In this document: positions 1-8,699 of the stretch, in pieces | Numbering within the stretch: the stretch's first letter is position 1 | How the letters are laid out: the number at the start of each line of letters is the position of its first letter | Origin: Methylobacterium brachythecii | GTDB lineage: Bacteria; Pseudomonadota; Alphaproteobacteria; Rhizobiales; Beijerinckiaceae | DNA length: 64,000 bases | NCBI RefSeq assembly: GCF_014196345.1 | Contig: NZ_JACIDN010000003.1 | Location: 496,001-560,000, forward strand | Direction: 5' to 3' | Notes under the pieces: model-generated | The model's database searches: none | What the model was told of the DNA's origin: nothing | The model's input: the letters and a program-made list of their open reading frames with translations, nothing else | Position numbers and translations under genes: made by a program

Positions 1-135
1 GGTGATCAGACCCTCGTACATCGCGAAGGTCAGCGCGTTGCGCGCCTGCGGCCGGTTGAGCGTGATACGAGCGATGCCGGACTGGTCGGTCTCGAACAGT
101 AGCTCGTTCGTCGGAGTCGAATCGGGTGCGCTCAT
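1..135 (-). CDS. Enoyl-CoA hydratase/isomerase family protein, N-terminal fragment
   Basis: Only the first 45 codons lie inside the window; the rest continues past the left edge. From the ATG at 135 the protein contains the segment ARITLNRPQARNALTFAMY. This is the typical first beta strands and substrate-binding turn of the crotonase superfamily (LNRP..RNAL). Crotonase-fold enzymes act on acyl-CoA thioesters, for example hydrating enoyl-CoA. The fragment lacks the oxyanion-hole and catalytic glutamate regions, so the precise reaction cannot be assigned. Confidence 0.75.
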   Translation of the reverse strand, partial: MSAPDSTPTNELLFETDQSGIARITLNRPQARNALTFAMYEGLIT

Positions 136-304
136 CGGCAGGGCATACCTCGGATGGTGATCGGGTCGCTGTGAGCCCTGTCGCGCGTTGCCCCCCGGCG
201 ATCAAGCCCGACGCACTACGGCGAAGAGCGTGGCCCAGCGATCCTTCCGGCACCCCGGCGTTCGTGCTACCGCCGTTCGAAGCGGAATTTCGGCACTTCC
301 AGGG

Positions 305-778
305 ATGACGGACGTGAGAGCGACGACGATCGGGTTCATCGTAACCGGGCTGCTCGCGGGGCTGGCGGCCGCTCCGGCCGAAGCGGGCTGCACGCGCAAG
401 ATCGTCAACAAGTCGGCGTTGACGGCGCTGATCAGCCGTGACGGCGGCCCGTGGGTCACAGTGCCGCCGCATCATTCGCAATCGATCGTCTTCAGCCAGC
501 CGGGCAAAGTGGATGTCGCCCTGGTCTGCGGACGCGGCGGCCCCGAGGGCGCGGTCTACCGGTCCTCGCTCAGCTACTCGGCGATCATCGACCGATGCTA
601 CTACGAGATCGGCAACGGCTTCTTCGAAGAGCAGCTCGGCCCCGGCTTCGCACTCGGCACCGAGGATACCGCACCGCTGACCGTCAATACCCCGCGCCAG
701 GGCGACGTGGTGATCGGCCCGCGGGTCGAGGCACGCTGCCCGGCGGAGTTCCGGGCGGCGGTTCAGTCGCGTTACTGA
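305..778 (+). CDS. Exported protein of unknown function
   Basis: A 157-residue protein starting at ATG 305. The first 26 residues look like a signal peptide: charged start, hydrophobic core IGFIVTGLLAGLAAAP, then AEAG at the cleavage region. The mature part has several cysteines (CTRK, LVCGRG, DRCYYEIG, EARCPAEF), fitting a disulfide-bonded periplasmic protein. No family was recognised. It stands alone between the partial crotonase gene and tenA, both on the other strand. The frame stays open upstream of 305, but the signal peptide favours this start. Confidence 0.6.
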   Translation: MTDVRATTIGFIVTGLLAGLAAAPAEAGCTRKIVNKSALTALISRDGGPWVTVPPHHSQSIVFSQPGKVDVALVCGRGGPEGAVYRSSLSYSAIIDRCYYEIGNGFFEEQLGPGFALGTEDTAPLTVNTPRQGDVVIGPRVEARCPAEFRAAVQSRY

Positions 779-824
779 CCGGTTTCAGTCTCTCCGCCTT
801 CATGCCGGCGTCGTCTTGGGCGGC

Positions 825-1484
825 TCACACCGGCCAGGCCGCCTCGCGATAGGCCGAGTCCCAGAACATCCATTCGAGCTGACATGCGCGGGTGAAGCCC
901 GCATGCATCCCGGCGAGCTCCTTCGGACCGGCCTGCTCGGCGACTGCGTCCGTCACTGCGATCATCGCGTCGACGGCCTGCGAAAAGTCTTCGCCGGCGT
1001 AGGTATCGATCCAAGATCGGTATGGATTGTCTGCCGCCGCGCTCGCATGGATATCGTTGCCGATTTCCCGGTAGATCCAGAAGCAGGGCAGCATCGCTGC
1101 CAGATGCACGCCGAGCGGCTCGCGAAACCCGCTGGCGATGAGGAAGCTGAGGTAGTGGTGGGCCACCGGGGTCGGCGGGGTGGCCGCGACCTCGGCATCC
1201 GTGACCCCAAAGCGGCGGAAATAGTCAGTGTGCAGCGAGCGCTCGACTTCGATCGCCACTGACGCTGCGCCGGAGAACTGCACGATGTGGTCGGGATCGT
1301 CGGATTTCGCCGCGGCCACGGCGAGCGCCTGCGCGAAGGCGACGAGGTAATGCGCATCCTGGATCATGTAGTGGCGGAAGGCCGCCATCGGCAGCGTGCC
1401 GGCGGCGAGCTCCCGGTTGAACGGGTGCGTGCGAGTCGCCTCGTAGATCGCGGCGTTTCGTGTCCAGGCATCGGTCGAGAACAC
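825..1484 (-). CDS. tenA: TenA family thiaminase II
   Basis: A 219-residue protein with the TenA fold. TenA hydrolyses aminopyrimidine products of thiamin breakdown so that HMP can be salvaged. The expected active-site residues are visible: Asp43 in IQDAHY, Cys134 in MLPCFWIYREIG and Glu204 in CQLEWMFWD, close to the positions known for Bacillus TenA (Cys135, Glu205). Length is normal for the family. No thiamin gene lies beside it, and I saw no TPP-riboswitch core in the 188 bases upstream. It is cytosolic and probably monocistronic. Confidence 0.88.
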   Translation of the reverse strand: MFSTDAWTRNAAIYEATRTHPFNRELAAGTLPMAAFRHYMIQDAHYLVAFAQALAVAAAKSDDPDHIVQFSGAASVAIEVERSLHTDYFRRFGVTDAEVAATPPTPVAHHYLSFLIASGFREPLGVHLAAMLPCFWIYREIGNDIHASAAADNPYRSWIDTYAGEDFSQAVDAMIAVTDAVAEQAGPKELAGMHAGFTRACQLEWMFWDSAYREAAWPV

Positions 1485-1672
1485 GGGCGGCTCCTCTAGG
1501 GATCGTCGGCGGCAAAGGTTGTGCGGCCCCGCAAGGGCCGACGCCAGCCATTAACCCCGATGTGCGCAGCGGCACAGCCCGAATGGCCGCGCTGATCCAC
1601 ACAGGAACCGCAAGTCCAGGCTGTCTGCGAAAGCAGTCACCGGGGGAGCCGAGACCATCGAGGAGTGTGCCG

Positions 1673-1825
1673 ATGACGTCCAAGCTGTCTTTCCACTGGC
1701 TGCTGACACTCTTGGCCTTGGCGGTGCCCGCCGCCCTCGGACCCTGCCGTCCCACGAAAGACAGTGAGGCCCCAGCGACCACGCAGCAGGCCGCCTCGGA
1801 CGTCGTGTTCCGGCACTATCTTTGA
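1673..1825 (+). CDS. Possible small exported peptide
   Basis: A 50-residue frame beginning [20 protein letters not shown]. It has a basic start, a hydrophobic core and then a polar tail ([15 protein letters not shown]). The first two thirds resemble a signal peptide. A GGGGGAGCC-like purine stretch (gggggagcc near 1640) is not ideally spaced as a ribosome site. No homologue is recognised. It could be a real small secreted peptide or chance coding in GC-rich DNA. Confidence 0.3.
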   Translation: MTSKLSFHWLLTLLALAVPAALGPCRPTKDSEAPATTQQAASDVVFRHYL

Positions 1826-1923
1826 CGAGTCGGACCGAACGATCGACAGGGCGGCGGTTGGGTCGCTGCGCGCGCCGTGCTAACTCGCGGCCCGTTCAGC
1901 AGCAGCCAGGACATCAACGATCC

Positions 1924-2340
1924 ATGCGCTCGACCCTCTTTGCCGGAGCACTCGCCCTCGCCATGACAGCCGCCGCTTCCGCCGCCTCTCCCGTCACCAC
2001 GGCCTCGGGCCTCACCTATACCGACGAGGTCGTCGGCACCGGTGCGGAGGCCAAGCCCGGCCAGCAGGTCAGCGTTCACTACACAGGCTGGCTCGATGAG
2101 AGCGGCAAGAAGGGCAAGAAGTTCGACAGCTCCCGCGACCGCAACCAGCCCTTCGCCTTCCCCCTGGGCGGCGGTCAGGTCATCCGCGGCTGGGACGAGG
2201 GCGTCGCCGGCATGAAGGTGGGCGGCAAGCGCACCCTTCTCATCCCGGCTGCCCTCGGCTACGGCGCCCGCGGCGCCGGCGGCGTCATCCCCCCGAACGC
2301 GACGCTGATCTTCGACGTAGAACTGCTCGGCGTGAAGTAA
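1924..2340 (+). CDS. FKBP-type peptidyl-prolyl cis-trans isomerase, exported
   Basis: A 138-residue protein with a signal peptide ([20 protein letters not shown]) followed by one FKBP domain. Recognisable FKBP blocks are [43 protein letters not shown] and [23 protein letters not shown]. The family catalyses proline isomerisation in folding proteins, here probably in the periplasm. ATG 1924 is chosen because it gives a clean signal peptide; an in-frame start about 100 bases upstream would bury it. It is convergent with the DUF427 gene, with only two bases between the stop codons. Confidence 0.9.
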   Translation: MRSTLFAGALALAMTAAASAASPVTTASGLTYTDEVVGTGAEAKPGQQVSVHYTGWLDESGKKGKKFDSSRDRNQPFAFPLGGGQVIRGWDEGVAGMKVGGKRTLLIPAALGYGARGAGGVIPPNATLIFDVELLGVK

Positions 2341-2342
2341 GC

Positions 2343-2846
2343 CTACCAGCCCATCATCCCCGGCCCACCCTTGAACGGGCCGGCGACGTCGGGCGTGATC
2401 CAGCCACCATAGAAGCCGCCGGGCTGGGGCTCGGCGCGCATCTCGCCGACCCAGCAAGCCTCCATTGGCCCGGCGTAAAATGCCACGGCGCCCGCTATGT
2501 CGCGGAAGCCCGTCGTCGGATCGGGATAGGCCCAGGCCGCTCCCGCCGCAGTCTGCCCACCTGCCGTGACATCGAACAGCACCGCGCGGCCCTTCCATTC
2601 GCAGATCCCAGCGCGCTGAGGCACGCCGAGTACGCCCGGCGCGACGGCATCCCGCGGGAAGTAGTAGGTCGGCGGATGGCTCGTCTCGAGCACGCGCCAG
2701 CCCGACGTCGAGTCGGCGATGACCTGGCAGCCGAAGATCACCTGCAGCCGCCGCTCCACGCGCTCGAGCCTGGGAGGGCGCGGGTAGTCCCTGACGCTTT
2801 CCTGTCCGGGAGCCGGCGGGATCGGATCGGGTCTGCGCATCCGCAT
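2343..2846 (-). CDS. DUF427 domain protein
   Basis: A 167-residue protein. The C-terminal 110 residues match the DUF427 pattern: VIFGCQVIADSTSGWRVLE, then TSHPPTYYFPRDAV, CEWKGRAVLFDV and AWAYPDPTTGFRDIAGAVAFY. The biochemical function of DUF427 is unknown. The N-terminus is proline- and arginine-rich and lacks an export signal, so the protein is likely cytosolic. ATG 2846 leaves 60 bases to the divergent otsB start, room for a shared promoter region. Confidence 0.8.
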   Translation of the reverse strand: MRMRRPDPIPPAPGQESVRDYPRPPRLERVERRLQVIFGCQVIADSTSGWRVLETSHPPTYYFPRDAVAPGVLGVPQRAGICEWKGRAVLFDVTAGGQTAAGAAWAYPDPTTGFRDIAGAVAFYAGPMEACWVGEMRAEPQPGGFYGGWITPDVAGPFKGGPGMMGW

Positions 2847-2906
2847 ATTGCCTTTCGAAGCCTCCGCCCAAGCTAGCGCTTTGACGACACTCCGAAAGGA
2901 CACCGC

Positions 2907-3662
2907 GTGAGCGAGCCCGACGCCTTCGCCGTTTTCCTCGATTTCGACGGCACGCTCGCCGAGCTCGCGCCGACCCCCGACGCGGTACAGGTCGACCCGA
3001 CGCTCGTCCCCAATCTCGAGAGCCTGAAGAGCCGCCTCGGCGGGGCTCTCGCGATCGTGACCGGGCGGCCGGTCAGCGTGATCGACCATTTCCTGGTACC
3101 CTCACGCTTCGACGTCGCCGGCCTTCACGGCGTCGAACGCCGAGTCGACGGCCAACTCAGCGGCGGCCGTCCGGAGGATCATCCCGCACTGCGCGCCGGC
3201 GTCGAGCGGCTGAAGCAGCAGGCCGCCTCCCTCGACAAGGTGCTGATCGAAGACAAGGGCGCCTCCGTCGCCGTGCACTGGCGCCTCGCCAACGAGGCCG
3301 ACACCGAGGCCGCGCAAGGCATCGTCAAGGCGCTCGCGGCCGAACTCGGCTCCGCCTACCGGCTGCAACTCGGCAAGGCGGTGGGCGAGGTCGTTCCGGC
3401 CGATGCCACCAAGGGCCACGCCATCCGCGCCTTTCTGGAGCGGCCGCCCTATGCCGGGCGACGCGCAATCTTCTTCGGTGACGACAAGACGGACGAGCTC
3501 GCCTTCGAGAGCGTGAACGCCGATGGCGGCGTCAGCGTGCGCATCGGCGACGAGGAGACCATCGCGCGCCGACGCCTAGCTGCCCCCGCCGATGTCCGCG
3601 CGCTCATCGCCGGCTGGGCCAACGGAGCGCCGATCAACCCCGACGCCTTGCCGCCGGCCTGA
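2907..3662 (+). CDS. otsB: Trehalose-6-phosphate phosphatase
   Basis: A 251-residue HAD-superfamily phosphatase. Motif I is FLDFDGTLAEL with the nucleophile and acid Asp12/Asp14, motif II is AIVTGRP, and motif III/IV is FFGDDKTDELAFE. This arrangement and length are those of OtsB, which dephosphorylates trehalose-6-phosphate to trehalose, an osmoprotectant. No otsA synthase is next to it here; it must be elsewhere or outside the window. The glucokinase gene follows on the same strand 76 bases downstream, so the two may form a sugar-phosphate pair. Confidence 0.9.
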   Translation: MSEPDAFAVFLDFDGTLAELAPTPDAVQVDPTLVPNLESLKSRLGGALAIVTGRPVSVIDHFLVPSRFDVAGLHGVERRVDGQLSGGRPEDHPALRAGVERLKQQAASLDKVLIEDKGASVAVHWRLANEADTEAAQGIVKALAAELGSAYRLQLGKAVGEVVPADATKGHAIRAFLERPPYAGRRAIFFGDDKTDELAFESVNADGGVSVRIGDEETIARRRLAAPADVRALIAGWANGAPINPDALPPA

Positions 3663-3738
3663 AGCGACCGAAATTCCATTCGATAGCCTGCCCCACAGAA
3701 CCGGTCCGACCGGCGGGGCGAAGCGAGACGGCGACGCC

Positions 3739-4734
3739 ATGTTCGAATTTCCGGTCCTCCTCGGCGACATCGGCGGCACGAATGCCCGCTTCGGCTTGAT
3801 CGAGCAGGCTGGCAGCACGCCGCGGATGCTGTCCCACGAGCCCACCAAGGGTCATCCCGACATCAGCGCCGCGATCCGCGCCTCCCTCGGCAAGGGCGGC
3901 GACGCCAAGCCGCGCTCGGCCGTTCTCGCCATCGCGGGCCGGGTAGACGCGCCGTCCGTGCGCTTGACCAATGCCGATTGGGTGATCGAGGCCGAGCGCA
4001 TCGGCAAGGATTTCGGGCTGACCCGCGTCGTTGTCGTCAACGACTACGTGCCCGTGGCGGCCGGCGCTGCGCACATCACCGAGAGCGATCTCTCGATGAT
4101 CGGCGAGGTCAAGCATTCCGGCCAGGGCGCGCGGCTCGTCCTCGGCCCTGGAACCGGCTTCGGCGCCGCCGCGCTCGTGCCCTACGAGGAGCGCCTCGCC
4201 ATCGTCTCAACCGAGGCCGGCCACACCGATTTTGGCCCGACCGACGACGAAGACTTCGAGATCTGGCCCGGCCTCGAACGGCTGGAAGGCCGTATCACCG
4301 TCGAAGCGCTGCTCTCCGGCCCCGGCCTCGCCCGGCTCCATGCGGCCGTGACGCGGGTGCGCGGCGGAGGGGGCGGCTCGGCCATCGACCCGTCGAAGGT
4401 CACCGAGACCGGCCTGTCGGGCGAAGACCCCCATGCGGCGGAGGCGATCCGGCTCTTCTCGAAGTATCTCGGCCGGGTCTGCGGCGACCTCGCCCTGACC
4501 TTCCTCGCCACCGGCGGCGTCTATATCGGCGGCGGTATCGCGCCGCGCATCCTGCCGGTGCTGAACCAGGGCGGCTTCCGAAAGAGCTTCGAGCACAAGC
4601 CGCCCTTCGCCAAGATGATGCACGGCATCCCGACCAGCGTCATCACGGTGAACGACCCGGCCCTCAATGGGCTCGCGGCCCTGGCGAGCGAGGGCGACCG
4701 GTTCATCTATCACGGCCAGAATTGGCACGGGTGA
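3739..4734 (+). CDS. glk: Glucokinase
   Basis: A 331-residue protein of the bacterial group A glucokinase family, which phosphorylates glucose with ATP. Signatures seen are the phosphate-binding loop LLGDIGGTNARFGL near residues 7-20, LGPGTGFGAA, the sugar-contact EAGHTDFGP and the C-terminal GGVYIGGGIAPRI. ATG 3739 is preferred because it places the ATP loop at the usual distance from the N-terminus. The gene lies 76 bases after otsB on the same strand. A stem-loop follows the stop. Confidence 0.92.
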   Translation: MFEFPVLLGDIGGTNARFGLIEQAGSTPRMLSHEPTKGHPDISAAIRASLGKGGDAKPRSAVLAIAGRVDAPSVRLTNADWVIEAERIGKDFGLTRVVVVNDYVPVAAGAAHITESDLSMIGEVKHSGQGARLVLGPGTGFGAAALVPYEERLAIVSTEAGHTDFGPTDDEDFEIWPGLERLEGRITVEALLSGPGLARLHAAVTRVRGGGGGSAIDPSKVTETGLSGEDPHAAEAIRLFSKYLGRVCGDLALTFLATGGVYIGGGIAPRILPVLNQGGFRKSFEHKPPFAKMMHGIPTSVITVNDPALNGLAALASEGDRFIYHGQNWHG

Positions 4735-4741
4735 GCGGGGC

Positions 4742-4777
4742 TGCCGTCATTCCGAGCACAGCGAAGCAATGACGGCA
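4742..4777. repeat. Inverted repeat between convergent glk and mmcB
   Basis: TGCCGTCATT at 4742-4751 is exactly complementary to AATGACGGCA at 4768-4777, giving a 10-bp stem around a 16-base loop. It sits between the stops of two convergent genes, so it could act as a bidirectional terminator, although no T-run follows. The outer sequence CCGTCATTCCG is shared with the larger palindromic element at 12916-13034, suggesting a common repeat family. Confidence 0.6.
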
Positions 4778-4782
4778 TCGGG

Positions 4783-5268
4783 TCAGAGCGCCCCGTCTCC
4801 GATCGCCCCCGGATCGGCCAGCGCATGGAGCAGCCCCGCCGCCGCGTGGGCGAAGCGCAGCGTCACGGCCTTGCGCCGGGCTCCGCTGAGGGCGTGCTCC
4901 TCCGGCTCCCGCAGGATCGCCGCGCCGAAGGCATCGGCGACGATGAGGCCGCATTCCTCGGGGATCAGACTTTCCGGCACGCTCTCGGGGATCGCAAACA
5001 GGAAGCGGTCACAGAAATCACGATAGTCCGGCCATTTTCGGTCGGCGCGGAAATCCGCGACGCTCGACTTGATCTCGACGATGGTCAGTCGCCCAGCCGG
5101 GCAGAGCGCGATCACGTCGGCTCGGCGGCCGTTCGCCAGCGAGAATTCCGGCAACGAGACGCAGCCCATTCCGGCGAAGAGCCGGCGCACGCCGCGCTGG
5201 ACATGGAGCGCCCTCGCCGATTGGCGGCGGTCCGGCGGCAAGACGATATGAGCGAGGGCAGCTGACAT
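4783..5268 (-). CDS. mmcB: MmcB family DNA-repair protein
   Basis: A 161-residue protein resembling MmcB, an alphaproteobacterial DNA-damage-response protein. A PD-(D/E)xK-type nuclease core is visible in RRADVIALCPAGRLTIVEIKSS, followed by FRADRKWPDYRDFCDRFLFAIP. ATG 5268 gives MSAALAHIVLPPDR. The frame stays open upstream, but the added residues (HHHASPS) look like non-coding translation. MmcB is known to act with damage-induced mutagenesis in Caulobacter; here no imuB or dnaE2 gene is adjacent. The assignment is from pattern recognition. Confidence 0.75.
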   Translation of the reverse strand: MSAALAHIVLPPDRRQSARALHVQRGVRRLFAGMGCVSLPEFSLANGRRADVIALCPAGRLTIVEIKSSVADFRADRKWPDYRDFCDRFLFAIPESVPESLIPEECGLIVADAFGAAILREPEEHALSGARRKAVTLRFAHAAAGLLHALADPGAIGDGAL

Positions 5269-5544
5269 GGACGGCGACGCGTGATGGTGGCGCTCGACTG
5301 AATCATCTGCGGCCCGGCTTGTCATCCCCGGTTTCACGCGACGTTTCACGTAAAACATTTATTCCTATTATCAGCTATAAGGCCTGTCGCCCGAGTGGGC
5401 AGCCGCGACACGATTGGATTGAGCAAGGACGCCGCCGGTTCGTGCCGCAGCGGCCGATGGCTCCCGCTTCGGCCGCTTGTCGGGCTAGAAGCTTGCCCGC
5501 GGGTCGTACCGCTGACGACCGCGCAGCCGAGGGAGGAGCCTTCC

Positions 5545-5964
5545 ATGGACGAGCCTGATGCGTCGGAAGTTCGCTCTCCGTCGGAATTGATCGATACGCG
5601 CATTGCCGAACTCGGTGACTGGCGTGGCCGGATGCTCGCGCATGTCCGCACGCTGATCCACCAGGCTCATCCCGATATCGTCGAGGAATGGAAATGGCGC
5701 GGCGTTCCCGTCTGGGAGCATGCCGGCCAGATCTGCACCGGCGAGACCTACAAGGCCGTCGTGAAGCTCACCTTCGCCAAGGGCGCCGCGCTCGACGATC
5801 CCAAGGGGCTTTTCAATTCCAGTCTCGACGGGAATGTCCGGAGGGCCATCGACATCCGCGAGGGAGACGAGATCGACTCGACAGCCTTCCAGTCCCTCGT
5901 GCGTGCGGCGATCGCTCTCAACGTGGCGTCGCGAAAGTCCAAGGCGAAGCCTGCGGCGACCTAG
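5545..5964 (+). CDS. DUF1801 (YdhG-like) domain protein
   Basis: A 139-residue soluble protein. The fold is indicated by LIDTRIAELGDWRGRMLAHVRTL, then HPDIVEEWKWRGVPVWEHAG, CTGETYKAVVKLTFAKGA and LDDPKGLFNSSLDGNVRRAIDI. These are typical of the DUF1801 family, whose members are small alpha/beta proteins of uncertain role. The C-terminus is basic (SRKSKAKPAAT). A purine-rich stretch (gggaggagcc) ends five bases before ATG 5545 and is a good ribosome-binding site. The stop overlaps the stop of the convergent binding-protein gene by four bases. Confidence 0.75.
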   Translation: MDEPDASEVRSPSELIDTRIAELGDWRGRMLAHVRTLIHQAHPDIVEEWKWRGVPVWEHAGQICTGETYKAVVKLTFAKGAALDDPKGLFNSSLDGNVRRAIDIREGDEIDSTAFQSLVRAAIALNVASRKSKAKPAAT

Positions 5965-6752
5965 ACCTTCGACCAGCCGGCAAGAGCCGCCCGGATCGCC
6001 GCGAACCCATCGGTCAGCGCTGCCGGCCCCGGCTGTAGGATCAGAGGCGATTTGATCTCGTGGATGCGTCCCGCCACGATCGCCGGGATCGCCGCCCAGC
6101 CCGGCCGCATGCGGATGCGCTCCACGTTGACCTTCTTCCCGCACCAGGAGGCGAGGATGATGTCCGGCGCGGCAGCGATGACCTGCTCCGAGGTGACGAT
6201 CCGGCCCTTCGCCCCTTGCGCCCGGGACAGCTCCGAAAAGACGTCGTCGCCACCGGCCGCTCGGATCAGGTCGCTGACCCAGCCGATGCCGGAGATCATC
6301 GGCTCGTCCCACTCTTCGAAGTAGACGCGCGGCCGCGGCCGTCCCCGGATGGTCTCGGCAGCGGCGGCGAGATCTCGCTCGTAAACCTGCGCCAGGGTCT
6401 CGGCCTTTTCGGAGGCGCCGACGAGCGCGCCCAGCGTCCGGATCATGGCGAGACAGCCGGCAAGGTCGCGCTGATTGAACAGGTGCACAGCGATGCCGGC
6501 GCGAGCGAGATCGGCGACGATGTCGGCCTGGAGGTCCGAGAACGCCAGGACGAGGTCCGGCTCCAGCGCCAGGATTTTCGGCAGATCCGCGCTCGTGAAG
6601 GCCGAGACCCGCGGCTTCTCCCGGCGCACCTGAGGCGGGCGCACCGCATAGCCGGAGACGCCAACGATGCGATCGTGTTCGCCGAGCAGATACAGTGTCT
6701 CGACGGTCTCCTCCGTGAGGCAGACGATGCGCTCGGGCGGAAAGCGCCGCAT
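5961..6752 (-). CDS. Cobalamin/iron-type ABC substrate-binding protein fold, no signal peptide
   Basis: A 263-residue protein with the class III periplasmic-binding-protein fold (BtuF-like): PERIVCLTEETVETLYLLG, DRIVGVSGYAV, ILALEPDLVLAFSDLQ and RPRVYFEEWDEPMISGIGWVSDLI. BtuF-like proteins bind corrinoids or metal chelates for ABC importers. The sequence starts MRRFPPERIVCL with no hydrophobic export segment, which is unusual for an extracytoplasmic receptor. No permease or ATPase is adjacent; upstream is a DedA gene. It may be an orphan receptor or a cytosolic protein that reuses the fold. Confidence 0.75.
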   Translation of the reverse strand: MRRFPPERIVCLTEETVETLYLLGEHDRIVGVSGYAVRPPQVRREKPRVSAFTSADLPKILALEPDLVLAFSDLQADIVADLARAGIAVHLFNQRDLAGCLAMIRTLGALVGASEKAETLAQVYERDLAAAAETIRGRPRPRVYFEEWDEPMISGIGWVSDLIRAAGGDDVFSELSRAQGAKGRIVTSEQVIAAAPDIILASWCGKKVNVERIRMRPGWAAIPAIVAGRIHEIKSPLILQPGPAALTDGFAAIRAALAGWSKV

Positions 6753-6756
6753 GCCG

Positions 6757-7278
6757 CTAGCCTTGGAACCAGGAGAGCAGCCCGGCTCCCGGCGCGAGCA
6801 GCACGAAGGCCCAGAGAGCCGCCGACAGCACGTTCGCCACCTGGAAGGGCAGGCGGTTCACGCCGAAGGCGCCGGCGATGAGCGGGATCACTGCGCGCAC
6901 CGGACCGAAGAAGCGCCCGATCGCCACCGCCCCCGCACCCCAGCGGCGCAGGAAATCCTCGGCGCGGCGGGTCGGCTCCGGGTAGCGGCTCATCGGCCAG
7001 AAGGTCTTGGCGCCCTCCTTGAAGTATCGGCCGAACTCGTAGGAGACCCAGTCGCCGAGCGCCGCGCCGATGGCGGCGGCCGTCACCACCGGCCAGAACG
7101 GGATGTCGCTCGCCCCGATCAGCGCGCCGATCGCGATCAGGATCACGGTCGCCGGCACCAGCAGCGACAGGAAGGCCAGGGATTCGCAGAAGGCCAGCAC
7201 GCCCGCTACCAGCGGCGTCCAGGCTTTGTGCAGCTCGACGAAGCCGAGGACGGATTGGCGGATGGCGTCGAAATCCAT
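6757..7278 (-). CDS. DedA family membrane protein
   Basis: A 173-residue integral membrane protein with the DedA/SNARE-associated core: PLVAGVLAFCESLAFLSLL, then GAALGDWVSYEFGRYFKEG and the conserved FGPVRAVIPLIAGAFGV. DedA proteins are thought to flip or transport undecaprenyl phosphate or phospholipids and to support membrane homeostasis. It lies four bases upstream of the binding-protein gene on the same strand, so the two are probably co-transcribed, although the functional link is unclear. A second relative of this superfamily (TVP38) is at 34276. Confidence 0.85.
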   Translation of the reverse strand: MDFDAIRQSVLGFVELHKAWTPLVAGVLAFCESLAFLSLLVPATVILIAIGALIGASDIPFWPVVTAAAIGAALGDWVSYEFGRYFKEGAKTFWPMSRYPEPTRRAEDFLRRWGAGAVAIGRFFGPVRAVIPLIAGAFGVNRLPFQVANVLSAALWAFVLLAPGAGLLSWFQG

Positions 7279-7346
7279 GCTCGGCGGATTCTCCTGAGGG
7301 AGCGCAGCATGTGGCCGGAGCGGGCGTGGCCCGCAAGCGCCGGCGA

Positions 7347-8495
7347 TCAGGCGATGCGGGGCTCGGCAGCCGGCGCTAGCGCGGGGAGGCGGCCGCTCGT
7401 TTCCATCGCGCGATAGCGAGCGAGCAGCGCCCTCGTCATCGGCCGCTCGACATAGCGATAGATCAGCAGGCTCGCGAGCACCGCCGCGAGGCTCGACGCC
7501 AGCATGAAGAACGGGACGGTGGCGGCGCTCAGCCAGAGCCGCTTCCAGACCAGGAAGACGCCGCGCAGCACGAAGGTATGGGTCAGGTAGAGGCTGTAGG
7601 AGGCATCTCCGACCGCCGCGAACCAGCGGCCCGCAACGGTTTCGCGTGGCGGCGGCCGCAGCGTAACGCCCGCGACGACGAGGAGTGCCGGCACGCCCGC
7701 GACCCAGGGCGCGGAACCCTGAAGATTGGCGAGCAGCCAGGCGATGCCGGCGACGATCGTGGCGAGCGCGATCGGCCAGGACAGCCGCAGCCCCTTCTCG
7801 TGGGCGAGGCCGAGCCCGCAGCCGAACAGGAACACCACGAGCAGCCCGTCGGTGACGCTGTAGAAGATCGGCGTCGCCACCGTGGCGTCCCGACCGATCC
7901 AGGCGAGCGCCAGGAACGCGGCGGTTAGCGCGGGCAGCCCGAGGCGGCGCGGCAGCAGCATCGCCAGGGCGAAGCAGAGGTAGAAGAACATCTCGTAGTT
8001 CAGGGTCCAGCCCTGGCCGAGGATCGGCCGCACGTCGCCGGCCGCGCGCAGCGTGGGGATGAACAGGTAGGATTTGACGACGTAGGCGAGCGTACCCGTC
8101 TCGATGACCTCACTCGATGGGATCAGAATCACGGCGATCACCGAGAGCGTGGTGAGCAGCCAATAGAGCGGCACGATGCGGATCATGCGGCGCGCGAGGA
8201 AGCGCCGTGGCGCGCCCGGCACGCCGAAATCCGGGCTCGCGCGCACCATCAGGAAGCCGGAGATCACGAAGAAGATGTAGATGCCGAACCACCAGCAATG
8301 GAGGCCGAGAAAATCGGCCGACGGCAGATCGAGGGCCTCACGCAGCCCGTTCCAGTGGAAGTTCGCATGGTGGAACACCACCGTGATGGCCGCGACGGCG
8401 CGCAGCCACTGGATCTGAACCAGGACCTTGGCGTCCGAGCCTGCGGGCGGCGCAACCACGGATGTCGACACGGGCCAGATCCTCTCGCGATCCAT
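7347..8495 (-). CDS. Acyltransferase family 3 membrane protein
   Basis: A 382-residue protein with about ten hydrophobic segments. The acyltransferase-3 signature is present near the N-terminus: IQWLRAVAAITVVFHHANFHW with the catalytic-type histidine, then FFVISGFLMVRAS and RFLARRMIRIVPLYWLLT. Family members O-acylate exopolysaccharide, lipid A or other glycans at the inner membrane. The first 25 residues (MDRERIWPVSTSV...) are polar. The gene is divergent from pdxY with about 200 bases between, in which I saw no defined site. The substrate is unknown. Confidence 0.88.
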   Translation of the reverse strand: MDRERIWPVSTSVVAPPAGSDAKVLVQIQWLRAVAAITVVFHHANFHWNGLREALDLPSADFLGLHCWWFGIYIFFVISGFLMVRASPDFGVPGAPRRFLARRMIRIVPLYWLLTTLSVIAVILIPSSEVIETGTLAYVVKSYLFIPTLRAAGDVRPILGQGWTLNYEMFFYLCFALAMLLPRRLGLPALTAAFLALAWIGRDATVATPIFYSVTDGLLVVFLFGCGLGLAHEKGLRLSWPIALATIVAGIAWLLANLQGSAPWVAGVPALLVVAGVTLRPPPRETVAGRWFAAVGDASYSLYLTHTFVLRGVFLVWKRLWLSAATVPFFMLASSLAAVLASLLIYRYVERPMTRALLARYRAMETSGRLPALAPAAEPRIA

Positions 8496-8699
8496 GGAGA
8501 GGCTCGCTCAGGCTCACGATCCGTACGCGGATTTCATCCGGCGCCTATCACTTCGTTGTTTTAGGATTAACGGCGTCGTTCGCCTTTGTCCGAAATCGGG
8601 GCATCCCGTCGATCGCGGTGCGCGCCACCGTCCAGGCCGGGTGTGCCGCTCGCCGAACTCGGCTATCAGGCGTCGGCTCGGCTCATCGGCGGGAGCGCC

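Noticed and set aside
1485..1672. Possible TPP riboswitch before tenA
   Set aside because: The region lacks the conserved CTGAGA and the other TPP-aptamer core sequences on the tenA strand.
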